A DNA stretch of 64,000 bases. Source: Leguminivora glycinivorella. Its lineage: Eukaryota; Arthropoda; Insecta; Lepidoptera; Tortricidae. Positions within the stretch are counted from its first letter, which is position 1, and each line of letters starts with the position of its first letter. The notes under the pieces were generated by a model that was not told the DNA's origin, made no database searches, and worked only from the letters and a program-made list of their open reading frames with translations. This document shows, piece by piece, positions 23,380 through 34,035 of the stretch. Position numbers and translations under genes: made by a program. The DNA is taken from positions 15,265,916-15,329,915 of the forward strand of contig NC_062998.1 of assembly GCF_023078275.1 (NCBI RefSeq), given 5' to 3'.

Positions 23380-23474
23380 CGCGCACGCGCGCAGTATCGT
23401 TATAACAATGCGTTGCCATGGTTACAGAGCCAAACAATGCGTTTTCAGTTTTTTCGATACTGCGCGCGTGCGCG
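23380..23474. mobile_element. Fold-back element with 20-bp GC-rich arms
   Basis: CGCGCACGCGCGCAGTATCG at 23380-23399 is repeated exactly in inverse at 23455-23474, around a 55-bp centre. The short open frames on both strands here are a by-product. Confidence 0.65.
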
Positions 23475-24932
23475 GAAAGCCAGCGGACACTGGCTTTGGG
23501 GAATAGACTTTTATGTAGGGTTTTAAAGATATGCACGACCCTGTAAATGACGAATAACGGTTCGAGAGTAGAAAAAATATTTTTTAATACAGTTGCTCAA
23601 AAAGTGCCCGTTTTTTGGCTGTTTAGCGTGCGAGAAGTTGTATTTTACGAACTAGTGCGTAAAAAGAAGTATACGTTCCATTTTACGACTACTTACCGAG
23701 CTGTTTTCATATTAGTCTAGTCTACTAAGACAGAATAAAACTATAAACATACTATTAAGTTCCTAATATTTAAAACGTTAATTTTCATATGTAATTGTTT
23801 ACTTTTAGTCATGCTAAACATAATTTATTAAATGGTTTATACTATGAAAAATCGGTTATAATGAGTCGTGTAAACAGAACATGATTGGAATGAAACGCGT
23901 TTTCTACTGTCAAAGTAGAGGCGTCTACCATGTTTTAACTTAATGCACGTTCAAAAACCTCAATATCGAATTTCCTTTTCGCACGAAATGTACTATTATT
24001 TGTATCAATTCTTAATTCAAATATGATTAAATACTGTATGTAGTGTATGTATTATTAAGACGATACGGTAGGGGTCAATTCTCCATACAAACGCTCTCGA
24101 CTATTTCCTCCCTGGTTTTTGAAGATAGAGCAATGATTTTTTCAACACAGATTGTTATTCTAAGAACAAATTAAATTATTTTCATAGAAAATATTTTAAC
24201 TTGTATTTTTTAAGTAGTAACACTAGGTACTATCATGTTATAAACATTAAATAAATGTCATATTCTACTTAATTCTACCTATGTAGAAACGGAGAATTTT
24301 GTTTTATTATAAAAATAGGCTTACTCATGGCCATAGACTAGCCGAGGCGAACACGTATATCTATCATTATCATTAATATATGAAATATGAAATTACTTTG
24401 AAATGAAGTCGTGCCGAATACATGTTAATTTGTTGCGGAATCCGAGAGCAATAACCGACTCCGGTGCTAGCGGTATTCGGTGGTTTCTTCGGCTCTAATA
24501 TTCGACAAAAACAACCGTCCAGCAATATGGTACGTATGTGTGTGTATGTGTTTTTGTACACGCCCACCGAAACGTTTATCTTTACTAGTAGTTATTTCAA
24601 CAGAGCTTAGTGGTAACATTAGTCGCGTGTCAGCATCAGACTGAAATAAGTTTTTTTGCAGTTGGCACTTTGATTGATAATAAATAATAAGATACTTACT
24701 TATTTATTGATTTTTATTATCATTTTACTAAAATCAAATGTCCCTTTTCTTCTTCTCTAATTATAACCTATAGTAACGTCAAACTAATTTTTTATAAGGC
24801 CAAACCTGCAGGAGAAATCTTTTTTTATCATTAGAAACTCGAGAACACAAACAGTCGCATGGCAAATGGATGAAAAATACAATGCAGTGGACATGTTATA
24901 AAACATAGATCTGGTGGTTCATAAATAAATAA
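23475..24932. other. Gene-free stretch
   Basis: AT-rich, with fragments resembling repeats B and D (for example ACGAACTAGTGCGTAAAAAG near 23648). Nothing coding is recognised. Confidence 0.45.
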
Positions 24933-25029
24933 TTTTTCAGTACAGATGGTGTTTTTCTTACGCACTAGTGCGAGAAGTGGTTCATAATATGCCAGGTCGA
25001 AACTTCGGAGGTTCATCTGTACTGAAAAA
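24933..25029. repeat. Fold-back with TTTTTCAGTACAGATG arms
   Basis: The 16-bp arm TTTTTCAGTACAGATG at 24933-24948 is matched by its exact inverse at 25014-25029. It adjoins repeat D copy 1 and is probably part of the same insertion. Confidence 0.6.
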
Positions 25030-25165
25030 CGTCGTACGATACACGTGCGAAAAGGAAATTCATAACTCGTGTCGATTTAAAACACTCCCTTCGGTCGTGT
25101 TTTAATTTATCGCCACTCGTTTCGAACTTTCTTTTTTACGCACTTGTATCGTAATGTACTATTAA
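25030..25165 (+). repeat. Interspersed repeat family D, copy 1
   Basis: Shares the phrases CGATACACGTGCGAA, TCGATTTAAAACACTC, CGCCACTCGTTTCGAA and GCACTTGTATCGTA, in the same order and strand, with 31411-31560. Confidence 0.65.
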
Positions 25166-25458
25166 TTTTATTTGCTCGAAGTTTAATTAATTAACCGAAC
25201 TCAAAGCAAAATCTATCTGAGGGTATAGCACGGCAGGTAGCTTTAATTTTAGGTTAAGTTTTATTCATTAATTTTAATTATGTTATTGGTTTCAATAATT
25301 ATCAGCTTTTTTATAGAAAAGAAAACTATAATTCGTTTAATAGGTTGATGCAGAGTAAGAATCGCCAACTAAAATGTAAACTGAAAGTATTTGGTTGAGA
25401 AACTTTACTGCCATATCCGATCTATGTATGTATACCGAGATCTCAATTTTGATGTTCA

Positions 25459-25580
25459 TAAAGATGATATGAAACGGAAACAAGTGAATGATGAGATGAC
25501 GGGTGATAGAGAGGTATAGAAGAGAAGAACATGCTGCGCCGACCCCAAATGACTGGGATAAGCCAGGCGAATGATGATTG
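25459..25580 (+). pseudogene. RTE-type LINE, extreme 3' end
   Basis: The + strand translates to the same C-terminal tail as the fragment at 7441-8264 (KDDMKRKQVNDEMTGDREV, then RRTCCADPK), with a TAG replacing the Trp codon. It ends in an ATGATGATT tail. About 40 codons of the 3' end remain. Confidence 0.75.
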
Positions 25581-25633
25581 AAATTATAATAGGCCTGCTA
25601 TTCCATCATTTTGTACTTATGTTATGTACATAA

Positions 25634-25985
25634 ATGAATAGAACAGCAAGTCGCTCGATTACTACTATAGTAACAAAAGAAAACTCGAGCAACAGGCGTC
25701 ACACCTGGGCCCGTAGCAAAGAGTACAATCGTTGTCGGTACGCAGCGAACGAAATGCAACTACAATACGCTACAGAACGCCAACAATTGTATTCTTGGCT
25801 ACAGGGTTGTATTACAGTGTTGGACAGCATCAAGGCCAAAGGTTAAATTGTGACGCTACGTGGCAAGGACAAGTACTTTCTATCCATCCAGGAGAGCGCG
25901 CCATCCATGGTTGGGTGAACACAGGGCTTCCGCATAGCGCTACCTTTAGCGCAAGGGGTCAAGGTTTGCTCAAGTCTTAACTAAA
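25634..25985 (+). other. Unidentified GC-richer segment with short open frames
   Basis: About 350 bp with higher GC than its surroundings. Two overlapping + frames are open (25634-25846 and 25732-25980), with Arg/Thr/Tyr-rich peptides that match no family I know. It may be a decayed transposable-element segment. Confidence 0.25.
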
Positions 25986-28242
25986 TGTAAAGCAGAATCT
26001 AAGTACATATTTACTCTCGTATTACCAAGTTTGGAACTGGACAATACGAGTCCGTAATACTAACGTGTTTGAATTTGGAATATACTTAATTAGAAATATC
26101 GTACACTACTTCTTTCTTGACATATGAAACATGCATGTCCTCTGTAAGGGTATTCAGGTAAGAAAGTATTTTTAGAAGACTTTCGGATCTGACATACTTG
26201 TTCTTGAAGGTTCTGACCGACACGCAGGTAGGTACTTAAAACTCGAGCTTCGAAGATTTGAGCTCACTAAAGGTTCAGAAGCTAACGGTTCAAGTTTTTG
26301 CTATTAAACCTGATGCTTTGCAAAGAGCACAAGTTATCCGTTTTAAACTCATCTCCCTTACCTAGCAATTTACATAACGAAGCCTACCTAGCCTATGACG
26401 AAGCCTGCGCTAGGATTTATTTTGTATTATTTTATCAATAAACAAATACATAACAGGAAACTACTCACACCTTGTTCTTAAATAGCTATTAAGAATATTT
26501 GTATCTTCAGTAGTAATATGTGTCGGGGGTGTGTCGGGTTAAATATAAACGTAAGTTTTACGCGATTAAGTCCCGTTTTAATTTAATAATAATATGTGTA
26601 AAGTTAAAAACTGTTATGCAGTGTCTGACGCCGAAATGAGAGGTCGTGATAGCTTCTACTGAGCGCTACTAGCAGCACGAATACCTACGCTGGGATGACT
26701 CTGGTTTCGATAGCTAAGCTCCGAACGTGTAGAGCCAAGCTCACAAGTTCCATAAGTAACGCGACAGATCACGGCTCAGCCTTTAAGTCACATGTATAGG
26801 TACATATACAACTGCGTCTATAGTGTATTGATAGCGGACTTGAGGTGCAAACAATAAGCGTGATTGCTCGCTGACTAATAATGCATTTAGTCCTGTGTCT
26901 ACTTTTTCGCCGACTGTTGGGTTTTGAAAATATCACCGGCAGCGCAGTGCACTTGAGCCCTAGTAGCAGGAAAGTTACGACATACGAGAAATAAATATAT
27001 ATGAGCATACATTTCTGTAAAAACGCATAGGCGGCAGTGATCGCTTACTCGTAGTACCATCAGGCGTCCTGTCTGATCGTTTGCCTCCTATCGCATAAAA
27101 AATGCTGCGTAGTTACGTCCAGACTTCTAAATGTGACAAGAGAAACAAATAACAATTGATTATGATGAACTACAGTAGGTTAAACTTGAAATGCGATTTA
27201 AAAGGTTATTTCGGGAATGCAATATTTAACATAGTAAGTGCCTTCAAACACTGCCAAGTGTCATATTTCCGAATACCTACTCGTAATTATACATAACACA
27301 ATGAAATACAGGAATAGTAATATTATCTGTGCCATTTTCAATGATAACTACTATCATGTTTGCAGGCCACCGAATGCAAAACGCCGCGCCCCCCGACCTT
27401 AATTGTCAAATTAAGAGTTCGTAAAGTATCGTAATTTATGAGGACTTCCTTACAGAACATTAAAGAGAACTATTTAGAGTACCAATGCTATTTCACCTAT
27501 CACCTCTCGACGTGGTCAAAAGGACTAAACCAAACAACATAAAAATACAAACCGAAATTATTTTTACTGCAAGAAGAGCTCGTTGATGTCTTTTATTCTA
27601 ACTTTTTGCCTACTGCGATTTTTTGAAACTTTCGTTTAAATGTATAATTTCTCTTCTAGTAAAAATAGTAATAAGTTGGTAAACAGTAGTTAAATCATGT
27701 TAGTTGCAACATAATAATAACGTTCTTCTTTAGTTCTTAGTTCTTAGCTTTAGATACATTGCAATACCCTCACAAGGTGTGTTGGAACTATTTGATTAAT
27801 GTAACACACTTTTGCAAAATAAATAAAATGAAATGAACGGATAAATTAAATATTTAAAGTAAATTCGCAATTTTTGAATTTGCGCTACAAATAAGTTACC
27901 ACGACTTGATAAATGACAAAAATCCCTAAACACTGAGTTGTTAACTGAATGAAACTGAGTTATTCCAATTAACCATTGAGCGAATTGTACTCGTCGTGTT
28001 GCCTTGTTGAAAGCGTTTCTGATAGGCTCTCATCAGTATCACATAGAGGGCATTTTTCAAGCACCAAATATTAGTGTTTTTTTTTTACGTAACTGATTTT
28101 TCGGAAAGCATGGTTAGGTAAAGTGAGGAGACGATGAAAGGGAAAAAGCAAATTAGCAGCGTACCCAGAGAAGTATTAGCCTACATTGTCATCTAAAAAT
28201 TGTATTTTATACATATAATGTAAATACAATAATATACGGTGC
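25986..28242. other. Gene-free stretch
   Basis: AT-rich. At 27030-27110 there is a fragment (GGCGGCAGTGATCGCTTAC, GTTTGCCTCCTATCGCA) of a common moth interspersed repeat. No protein-like frame is seen. Confidence 0.5.
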
Positions 28243-28810
28243 TCGTGAGCATTGCGAGAGATTTTAACCACGAATTTCTAAGACCACAAGAAAGATTTTT
28301 TATAAATACAGATGAGGAAATTATTGTAAAAAAATTTGCAATTTTTTTACAATAATTTAATGTCATTCATAAAACTGGCACTTAAAATGAGTTTTAGCGT
28401 TTTTTTTTTAAAAAAACTCATTTTTGAAAGGTTTACTTCTAACTTTTTGACATCTATCAAGGAGGATAGTGAGAATATTCTCCATAATGGCACCAACGTC
28501 GTTAAAAAAGCCTCTTGTACTGAGTAACAATAGGATTTTTTTTCAATTGGGAATAACTCTGAAACTAGGCGAAAGCCAGAAAAGTATACATGACATTTTA
28601 GTCCTAAACTAGGATCAGGGTGGCTAGCCGAATGGCACAATCGCTCACGAAACGCTCACGAAACGAAGCGCTAATAGATATCTATCTCTATCGCGCTTGC
28701 GTATTGGCGCGACAGAGCCAGCGGCGTATCGCTTTCGTTTGGCGTCGGAGAAATGCCATTCGGCTACGGGGCCAGGAATATGTTATTAAAATCTCTCGCA
28801 ATGCTCACGA
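28243..28810. mobile_element. Fold-back element with 25-bp perfect TIRs and a nested fold-back
   Basis: TCGTGAGCATTGCGAGAG plus TTTTAA at 28243-28267 is exactly inverted at 28786-28810. Inside, TAGCCGAATGGCA at 28624 pairs with TGCCATTCGGCTA at 28754, enclosing ATCGCTCACGAAACG and related words. A second, smaller MITE therefore appears inserted in the first. No transposase. Confidence 0.65.
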
Positions 28811-28895
28811 TTGAGATTAAAAAAATGTTTTATACAGAATACATACCCTTACTAACTGTTATGACAATTCTGAGAAATAACAACTAAATCGGCAT

Positions 28896-29044
28896 ATCAG
28901 TAGGCCTAGCACATGATGGCCGCGGGAGTATGTCGCCGCGAGATAGATGCCACGTCTTCTTCTAACTGTATTAATGACATAAGGACGGGTAGTCTATCTC
29001 GCGGCGACATACTCCCGCAGCCATCATGTGCTAGGCCTACTGAT
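28896..29044. mobile_element. Palindromic element with about 49-bp arms
   Basis: The left arm ATCAGTAGGCCTAGCACATG... and its inverse at the right end pair over about 49 bp with a single mismatch, through the GC-rich GGAGTATGTCGCCGCGAGATAG segment. The loop is about 50 bp. It looks like a MITE. Confidence 0.75.
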
Positions 29045-29159
29045 GTTGATATAAAAGTAGAACGAATTGTGTCATAATATTTTCAGTAAAATTGATAACG
29101 AAAGTCCCCAATGTCCTGGGGATTACGTAATCCTTATCAATAGGCTACTAGACTCGGGA

Positions 29160-30090
29160 TACCCCCATTTGCCAGAATTTCATTTGCCATAATTTTATTT
29201 GCCATCCTATTCAACAACCATAATATTGTTTCTCATAACATCTTATGCCATAATCATTGTTTACTATATTAATCTAGTGCCAGAAACTTTGTTTCCCATA
29301 AAGTCAGTTTCCATAATGTCATTTGTCAGAATCATCGAAATCCGTAATTACCACATTCCATACCATCATTTGTCATACAAATTAGCGTCCAGAAAAGTCA
29401 ATTTCCATAATGTGCTTTGGCAGAATCGAAAACTACTATAATAGGTACTAGAAGGACTAGAGAATGAAACTGCTATCAGAAAGTAGGTTAGGTTAGGTTA
29501 GAACTGTGACCCCCTGGAAAATGAAACTGCTATCAGAAAGTAGGTTAGGTTACGTTAGAACTGTGAACCTCTGGAAAAGGAAACTGCTTGAAAAGTAGGT
29601 TAGGTTAGGTTAGAACTGTGACCCCCGGAAAATGAAAATACTATCAGACAGTAGGTTAGGTTAGGTTAGAACTGCGACCCCCTGGAAAATGAAACTGCTA
29701 TCAGAAAGTAGGTTAGGTTAGGTTAGAACTGTGACCCCCAGGAGAATGAAACTGCTGTAAAAGTAGGTTAGGTTAGGTTAGAACTTTGACCCCTGGAAAA
29801 TGAAACTGCTATCAGAAAGTAGGTTAGGTTAGGTAATAATATGGGCAACAATTAATATGGCAATAATTGCTTATGGCGTTTGAATATTCTATGAAACCAT
29901 ATTATTGCACTTAATAATATGGCTAACAAATAGTATGGTATTATATGATTATGGAAGGTAATATTCGGATAAACAACGAGTATGTCATATGATTTTTATG
30001 GTAAACAAATCATTCGGGCAAATGAAATTCAGGCAAGTTAGATTCGGGCAAATGAATATTATGTTAAATGACTGTCGGGCAAACAATAGA
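29160..30090. repeat. Foldback-like composite: degenerate ATTTGCC repeats flanking a minisatellite
   Basis: The left flank (29160-29435) is built of degenerate (C)ATTTGCCATAAT-type words. The right flank (29836-30090) carries the inverse (TTCGGGCAAATGAA, AATATGGCAATAATT). Between them is the TTAGG-bearing minisatellite. The arrangement of inverted tandem-repeat arms around a core recalls foldback transposons, but no transposase is present. Confidence 0.5.
29462..29835 (+). repeat. Minisatellite of about 6.5 units (57-60 bp) containing TTAGG repeats
   Basis: Each unit reads roughly AATGAAACTGCTATCAGAAA, then GTAGGTTAGGTTAGGTTAG, then AACTGTGACCCCCTGGAA. Units differ by small indels and substitutions. 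The middle of each unit holds two to three TTAGG copies, the insect telomere motif, but only as short interstitial runs. Confidence 0.9.
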
Positions 30091-32112
30091 CAACCACTAG
30101 ACTCATATCGAATTTGGCACAAGAAATGATTGTTTTCTGTAGTATTTGACATAAGAAACCAATGTTTATAGATTTTGGGTATTAAAAGTTTATGATGACT
30201 ACGTATTTTCGATTTAAAATGTGTGTAATATTTTTTTTAACTTTGGCCACCGAAAACGCTGTCAGCCATGTAAGGAAGTCACAAAACCTAACTTAACTTT
30301 ATGTCGAGTCAATCACTGACATAATGAACTTTATACCTCATACTTAAATATCAGAAAATTTAGTGTTCAATTCGATAAACGTCATGCACAGACAGTCTAT
30401 AGATTAACATGGCTAACGTTGTTTTTGCCTCATTAAGTGAAAGTATACTTTAAAAATGTTTTTTTGCGGTTAATTGGACAGTAATTAATAATATAGGATA
30501 AACTTTAAAAAAGGTCAAGTAGCCTATTGTGTATTGAATAAGCTAGTTCACCCGGATAATTACTCCGCGTTAAACAAGAAGACTAGAAAATCATTAGATT
30601 CAATCATGATTCATGACATTATTCGCTATGTGCACGATTGGAACTGCCCTTATTTTATCCTTGTAAAATTTTATGGTGTCAATCTATTTCCAAATGTTCC
30701 AATGGCCGCCGCCGGAATTAATGTTGGACATGTCCATAAAATGACGTGTATTTGTGACAATCAGCGCCATTCTTTCATACACATGATATATTTTAGTCTT
30801 AGTCGAAGTTCGTTATTACTTCGTATGGACCTATTTTTGGATTTCGAAAAACATAGATTGCACACATAAATGACAAAAGAAAACGAGAATGAATAACAAA
30901 TGAGCCGGAGTAAGAAAAATACAAACAACTCATTTATGTTATGACCAATCACCAAACACACTGACTAAACTGACGAATGAAGAGTGTTTAATGGAGGAAT
31001 TTAAGAACTTGACCATAAACTAGTGAGACGATCTAGGACGTCGTCAAAACGAAAACCAGCTCGATTGAATAGCTAAAATCAGCGACGTCATTTGCCCATT
31101 TAAATCCAAGTGAGCAGTAAATATTATGTTTTTACGAAAAATGTCTGAGTCTGTAGGAGTACCTAGCCAGTACTTAATTTCGTAAAATAAATTCATAGTG
31201 AGTAAAATAAATTCATCATTCATAGGTATATTATTTTTCGGTATAGGCAAAATGCCCAAGAGAGACTCAAACGATTTTTTTTTATTTTGAATTTGGAACT
31301 TTCTTTTATTTTTCTATAAGAGTTCAAAATTCAAAACATTACTGCACTAGTTAGGTAATGAGCCCATTACGCAACTACGTCAAAATTGAAATGGTCATAT
31401 GTATGTACTGTAAAACGTCGTCCGATACACGTGCGAAGAGGGAATTCGTGACTCTTGTCGATTTAAAACACTCTATTTGGTCGTATTTTAATGTATTGCC
31501 AATTCGCCACTCGTTTCGAATTCCCTGTTTTCCGCACTTGTATCGTACCTATTGTACTAATATTCTGGCAACATCGTCCGGCTAATTTAATCAAATTTCC
31601 CCTATGCGAGCGCTCGCCGGCGCCGAGCGAAATGGTAGATCCACGTATGTAATATAACAAAGAATATATACCTCCAGATTCAGAATCACGTCGAAAACAT
31701 GTTAGATCCTATTAGAAGCTGCTACAAAATTAAAACTGATAAGTACCTAAACCTGCAAGCATCATCGTCGCAAAGCTTATGTGTATTTACTGAAAAACAC
31801 ATGTAATTAAATCAAATAGGTCATTCAGGCATTGTTCAACTGCCAGGCGCAAGGTTCGGCTAGACTATCAAAACCAAGAAACTTAAATTGAGCCTAGACA
31901 TACATATTGGAGGTACCAACGTTCGCTAAACTTTGATCACAGAGTATATCTCAGTTCGCTACTAAATTACTTCAATGAGTGAGTATATTTATATTTATAC
32001 AGCAGTTGGTGGAACTGTAAGTTAGTAGGTGATCAGGTATTTCGGGAATTACTTCATACATACATACTTCAAAAACATTGAAAGTGGTCAGTACCTACCT
32101 AATGTATCAGTA
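30091..32112. other. Gene-free stretch
   Basis: AT-rich. The frames at 30534-30869 and 30761-30961 are not recognisably protein. Contains repeat D copy 2 (31411-31560). Confidence 0.5.
31411..31560 (+). repeat. Interspersed repeat family D, copy 2
   Basis: Collinear with 25030-25165 over about 140 bp, with scattered substitutions and small indels. Confidence 0.65.
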
Positions 32113-32114
32113 TA

Positions 32115-32203
32115 CAGTCGACTACAGAGAGATGTATCCACTTTTTCACCTTACTACAATGCAATAAGGTGAAAAAGTGGATACATCTCTTTGTAGTCGA
32201 CTG
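32115..32203. mobile_element. Hairpin MITE, CAGTCGACT ends, TA-flanked
   Basis: Starts CAGTCGACTACAGAGAGATG and ends with its inverse. The arms are about 38 bp with one mismatch and the loop is about 12 bp. TA stands at both borders, as expected for a Tc1/mariner-type MITE. Confidence 0.8.
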
Positions 32204-32205
32204 TA

Positions 32206-32555
32206 CAAAGATAGGCTCGATCAATAACTTATTAAGAATAGGTATGAAATACAAGTAAGGTGTATTCGGGTAATTCCAACTATGTTCTTCAAAAGTCGGC
32301 TGATTCCCATAATACCATTAAAAATACAGTTCATCTTAGGAAGTACTCGAATACACTTTAATGAAATAAGCTAAGTAAAGCTAAAGTTATGTAAACTTAC
32401 CTTAACTTGACGGTCAAAACGATCCAAGCCACAATCTAAATTCGGGTTAACACTCCAGTGACATCAGCACGAGTTCATAACACTTCGTCTCTACTGTAGA
32501 CAACCGGACCCCAATAATAAAAGTCTATTGACACAAAGAGTGCAGTTGGGGGTTG
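32206..32555. other. No feature seen
   Basis: AT-rich sequence leading into a GC-rich island. Confidence 0.5.
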
Positions 32556-32745
32556 GTTTCAGGTCCTCGAGGTCCAGGGTGGTTCTGCAGGGCAGCGGCT
32601 GTAAGAGTGGCCGGGTCTCCGGGTCGGGGTGCCGGCGGCGCACGACTGTGGCGGTCCTGCGTCCGGCCGCACGACGCGCCTCACAACGGTAAACTGGCGG
32701 CCCCGGCCCGCGCCAACACAGCCTCTCCCTCGCTTGTATGAGTGC
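32556..32745. promoter_or_regulatory. GC-rich island, possible promoter or first exon
   Basis: 190 bp of strongly CpG-rich sequence in AT-rich surroundings. On the + strand it runs into ACAACG|GTAAAC (about 32685-32696), a plausible splice donor, which would suit a non-coding first exon of msn, 8.5 kb downstream. On the minus strand a 91-codon frame crosses it, with no recognisable product. I cannot choose between these. Confidence 0.3.
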
Positions 32746-33597
32746 CTTCAACCTCCCTCCAAACAAATAGTACCGTACGCTGCGTTTGTGTCTTGGTAAC
32801 TTTTATTATACTTTTAATAGTGTAGCCCCTCGTCTTTGCGTGTGTGCATTATTGCACCAACACAGACACACCGCAAGACGTGATGATGCTTTGGTCGTGT
32901 GGGTATCTGTATCTGAGTAGGTAAAGTATGCGTGCTTTGATCTTATGATTCGGTATGCACGGCCGCGCGGCCGCACATAGCGCAACTACCACGCTATATT
33001 TTACCTCTATATATCTGGCCAATAATGTGATTTGGTGTTTGTGCAATAGCACACACTGGGTCGGTCGTGCCTTAACTAGGCCATAGGCCTTTGTAAAACA
33101 ACTATTTTATAAGACTTTTAAAAAAGGATGATTTTATATTTGTAAAATAACGGGACTGTTTTTTTTATTATTTTTATTAGACTACAGTAACAACTCTTTT
33201 GTTACACTAGGTTTGAGTAAGTATAAAACATGCTATAGATATTTTAGAACAAAGAATAAGCTTTACAAAAATTGTTTTTTTTTATGTAAGCTTTTATTTC
33301 TAATTGTAGTTTTCAAAAAATCCGTTTTTTTAAAAGGGTAGCAAAATAATAGGGGCGCCTCCGTCTATGTAAGAAAAGTAAGTGTTGCCATGATAAAAAA
33401 AATAGTTCCATTTCTACTCTTTTTTGTCAAGCTGTAACTGAGACAAATACTTCTAACTGACACTGAAGACCATATTAAAAACCCCAACCACGGTTAAGAG
33501 TGTCTTTTGTCATTTCCATGACAAGCTAATCTCTTCCTTATAAGATCTGCTCCACGGCCCACGGCCTCCACGTTTACATACATACATTATTTATTAT
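32746..33597. other. Gene-free stretch
   Basis: Mixed composition, with another short GC patch (CACGGCCGCGCGGCCGCAC) at 32958-32976. No recognised gene. Confidence 0.45.
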
Positions 33598-33738
33598 TTG
33601 CTTGCCCTTATCCTAATTATTTGGGGTCGGCGCAGCATGTTTTTTTTTCTTCCATATCTCTCTATCTGACCTCATCTTATTATTTACTTGCATTCGTTTC
33701 TCCTCCTCTTCTCTCTCAATCTACCTCTTCTTTATCTC
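33598..33738 (-). mobile_element. RTE-type LINE 3' fragment
   Basis: The + strand reads TTGCTTGCCCTTATCC and ATTTGGGGTCGGCGCAGCATG, as at 7465-7500, so on the minus strand this is the ARRTCCADPK-type 3' end of the same RTE family. Confidence 0.65.
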
Positions 33739-34035
33739 AGCAGTTCAAACTCGAGGTTTGCCAGAGAGCTGTGGAGCGCAGCATATTAAGTGTAAAATTA
33801 AGGGACCGCGTCCGGAACATCAGCTCTAAAACTCAAATAATAGACGTAGTTCGAAAAAGCGGCGTTAAAATGGGACTATGGGACTGGACTGGCCATGTCT
33901 GCCGAATGCCGGACGACTTGAGGGGCCAAGATAGCCAAGAAGTGGGAGCCCCACGAATCAAACCGGGGATCCGTGAGATCAAGTCGGCGAAGGGGGGGGG
34001 GGCTTTGCCCAGCAGTGGGACACAATGGGCTTTAA
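33739..34035 (+). pseudogene. LINE C-terminal fragment (second RTE-like family)
   Basis: The + frame carries QRAVERSILSVKLRDRVRN and TGHVCRMPDD, then a 3' end GCTTTGCCCAGCAGTGGGAC. These are hallmarks of the C-terminal end of another RTE-like endonuclease/reverse transcriptase. A run of nine G at about 33995 has probably shifted the frame. 5'-truncated and dead. Confidence 0.75.

Noticed and set aside
29462..29835. Telomere or subtelomere
   Set aside because: The TTAGG runs are only two to three copies per unit inside a longer minisatellite, with ordinary sequence on both sides.
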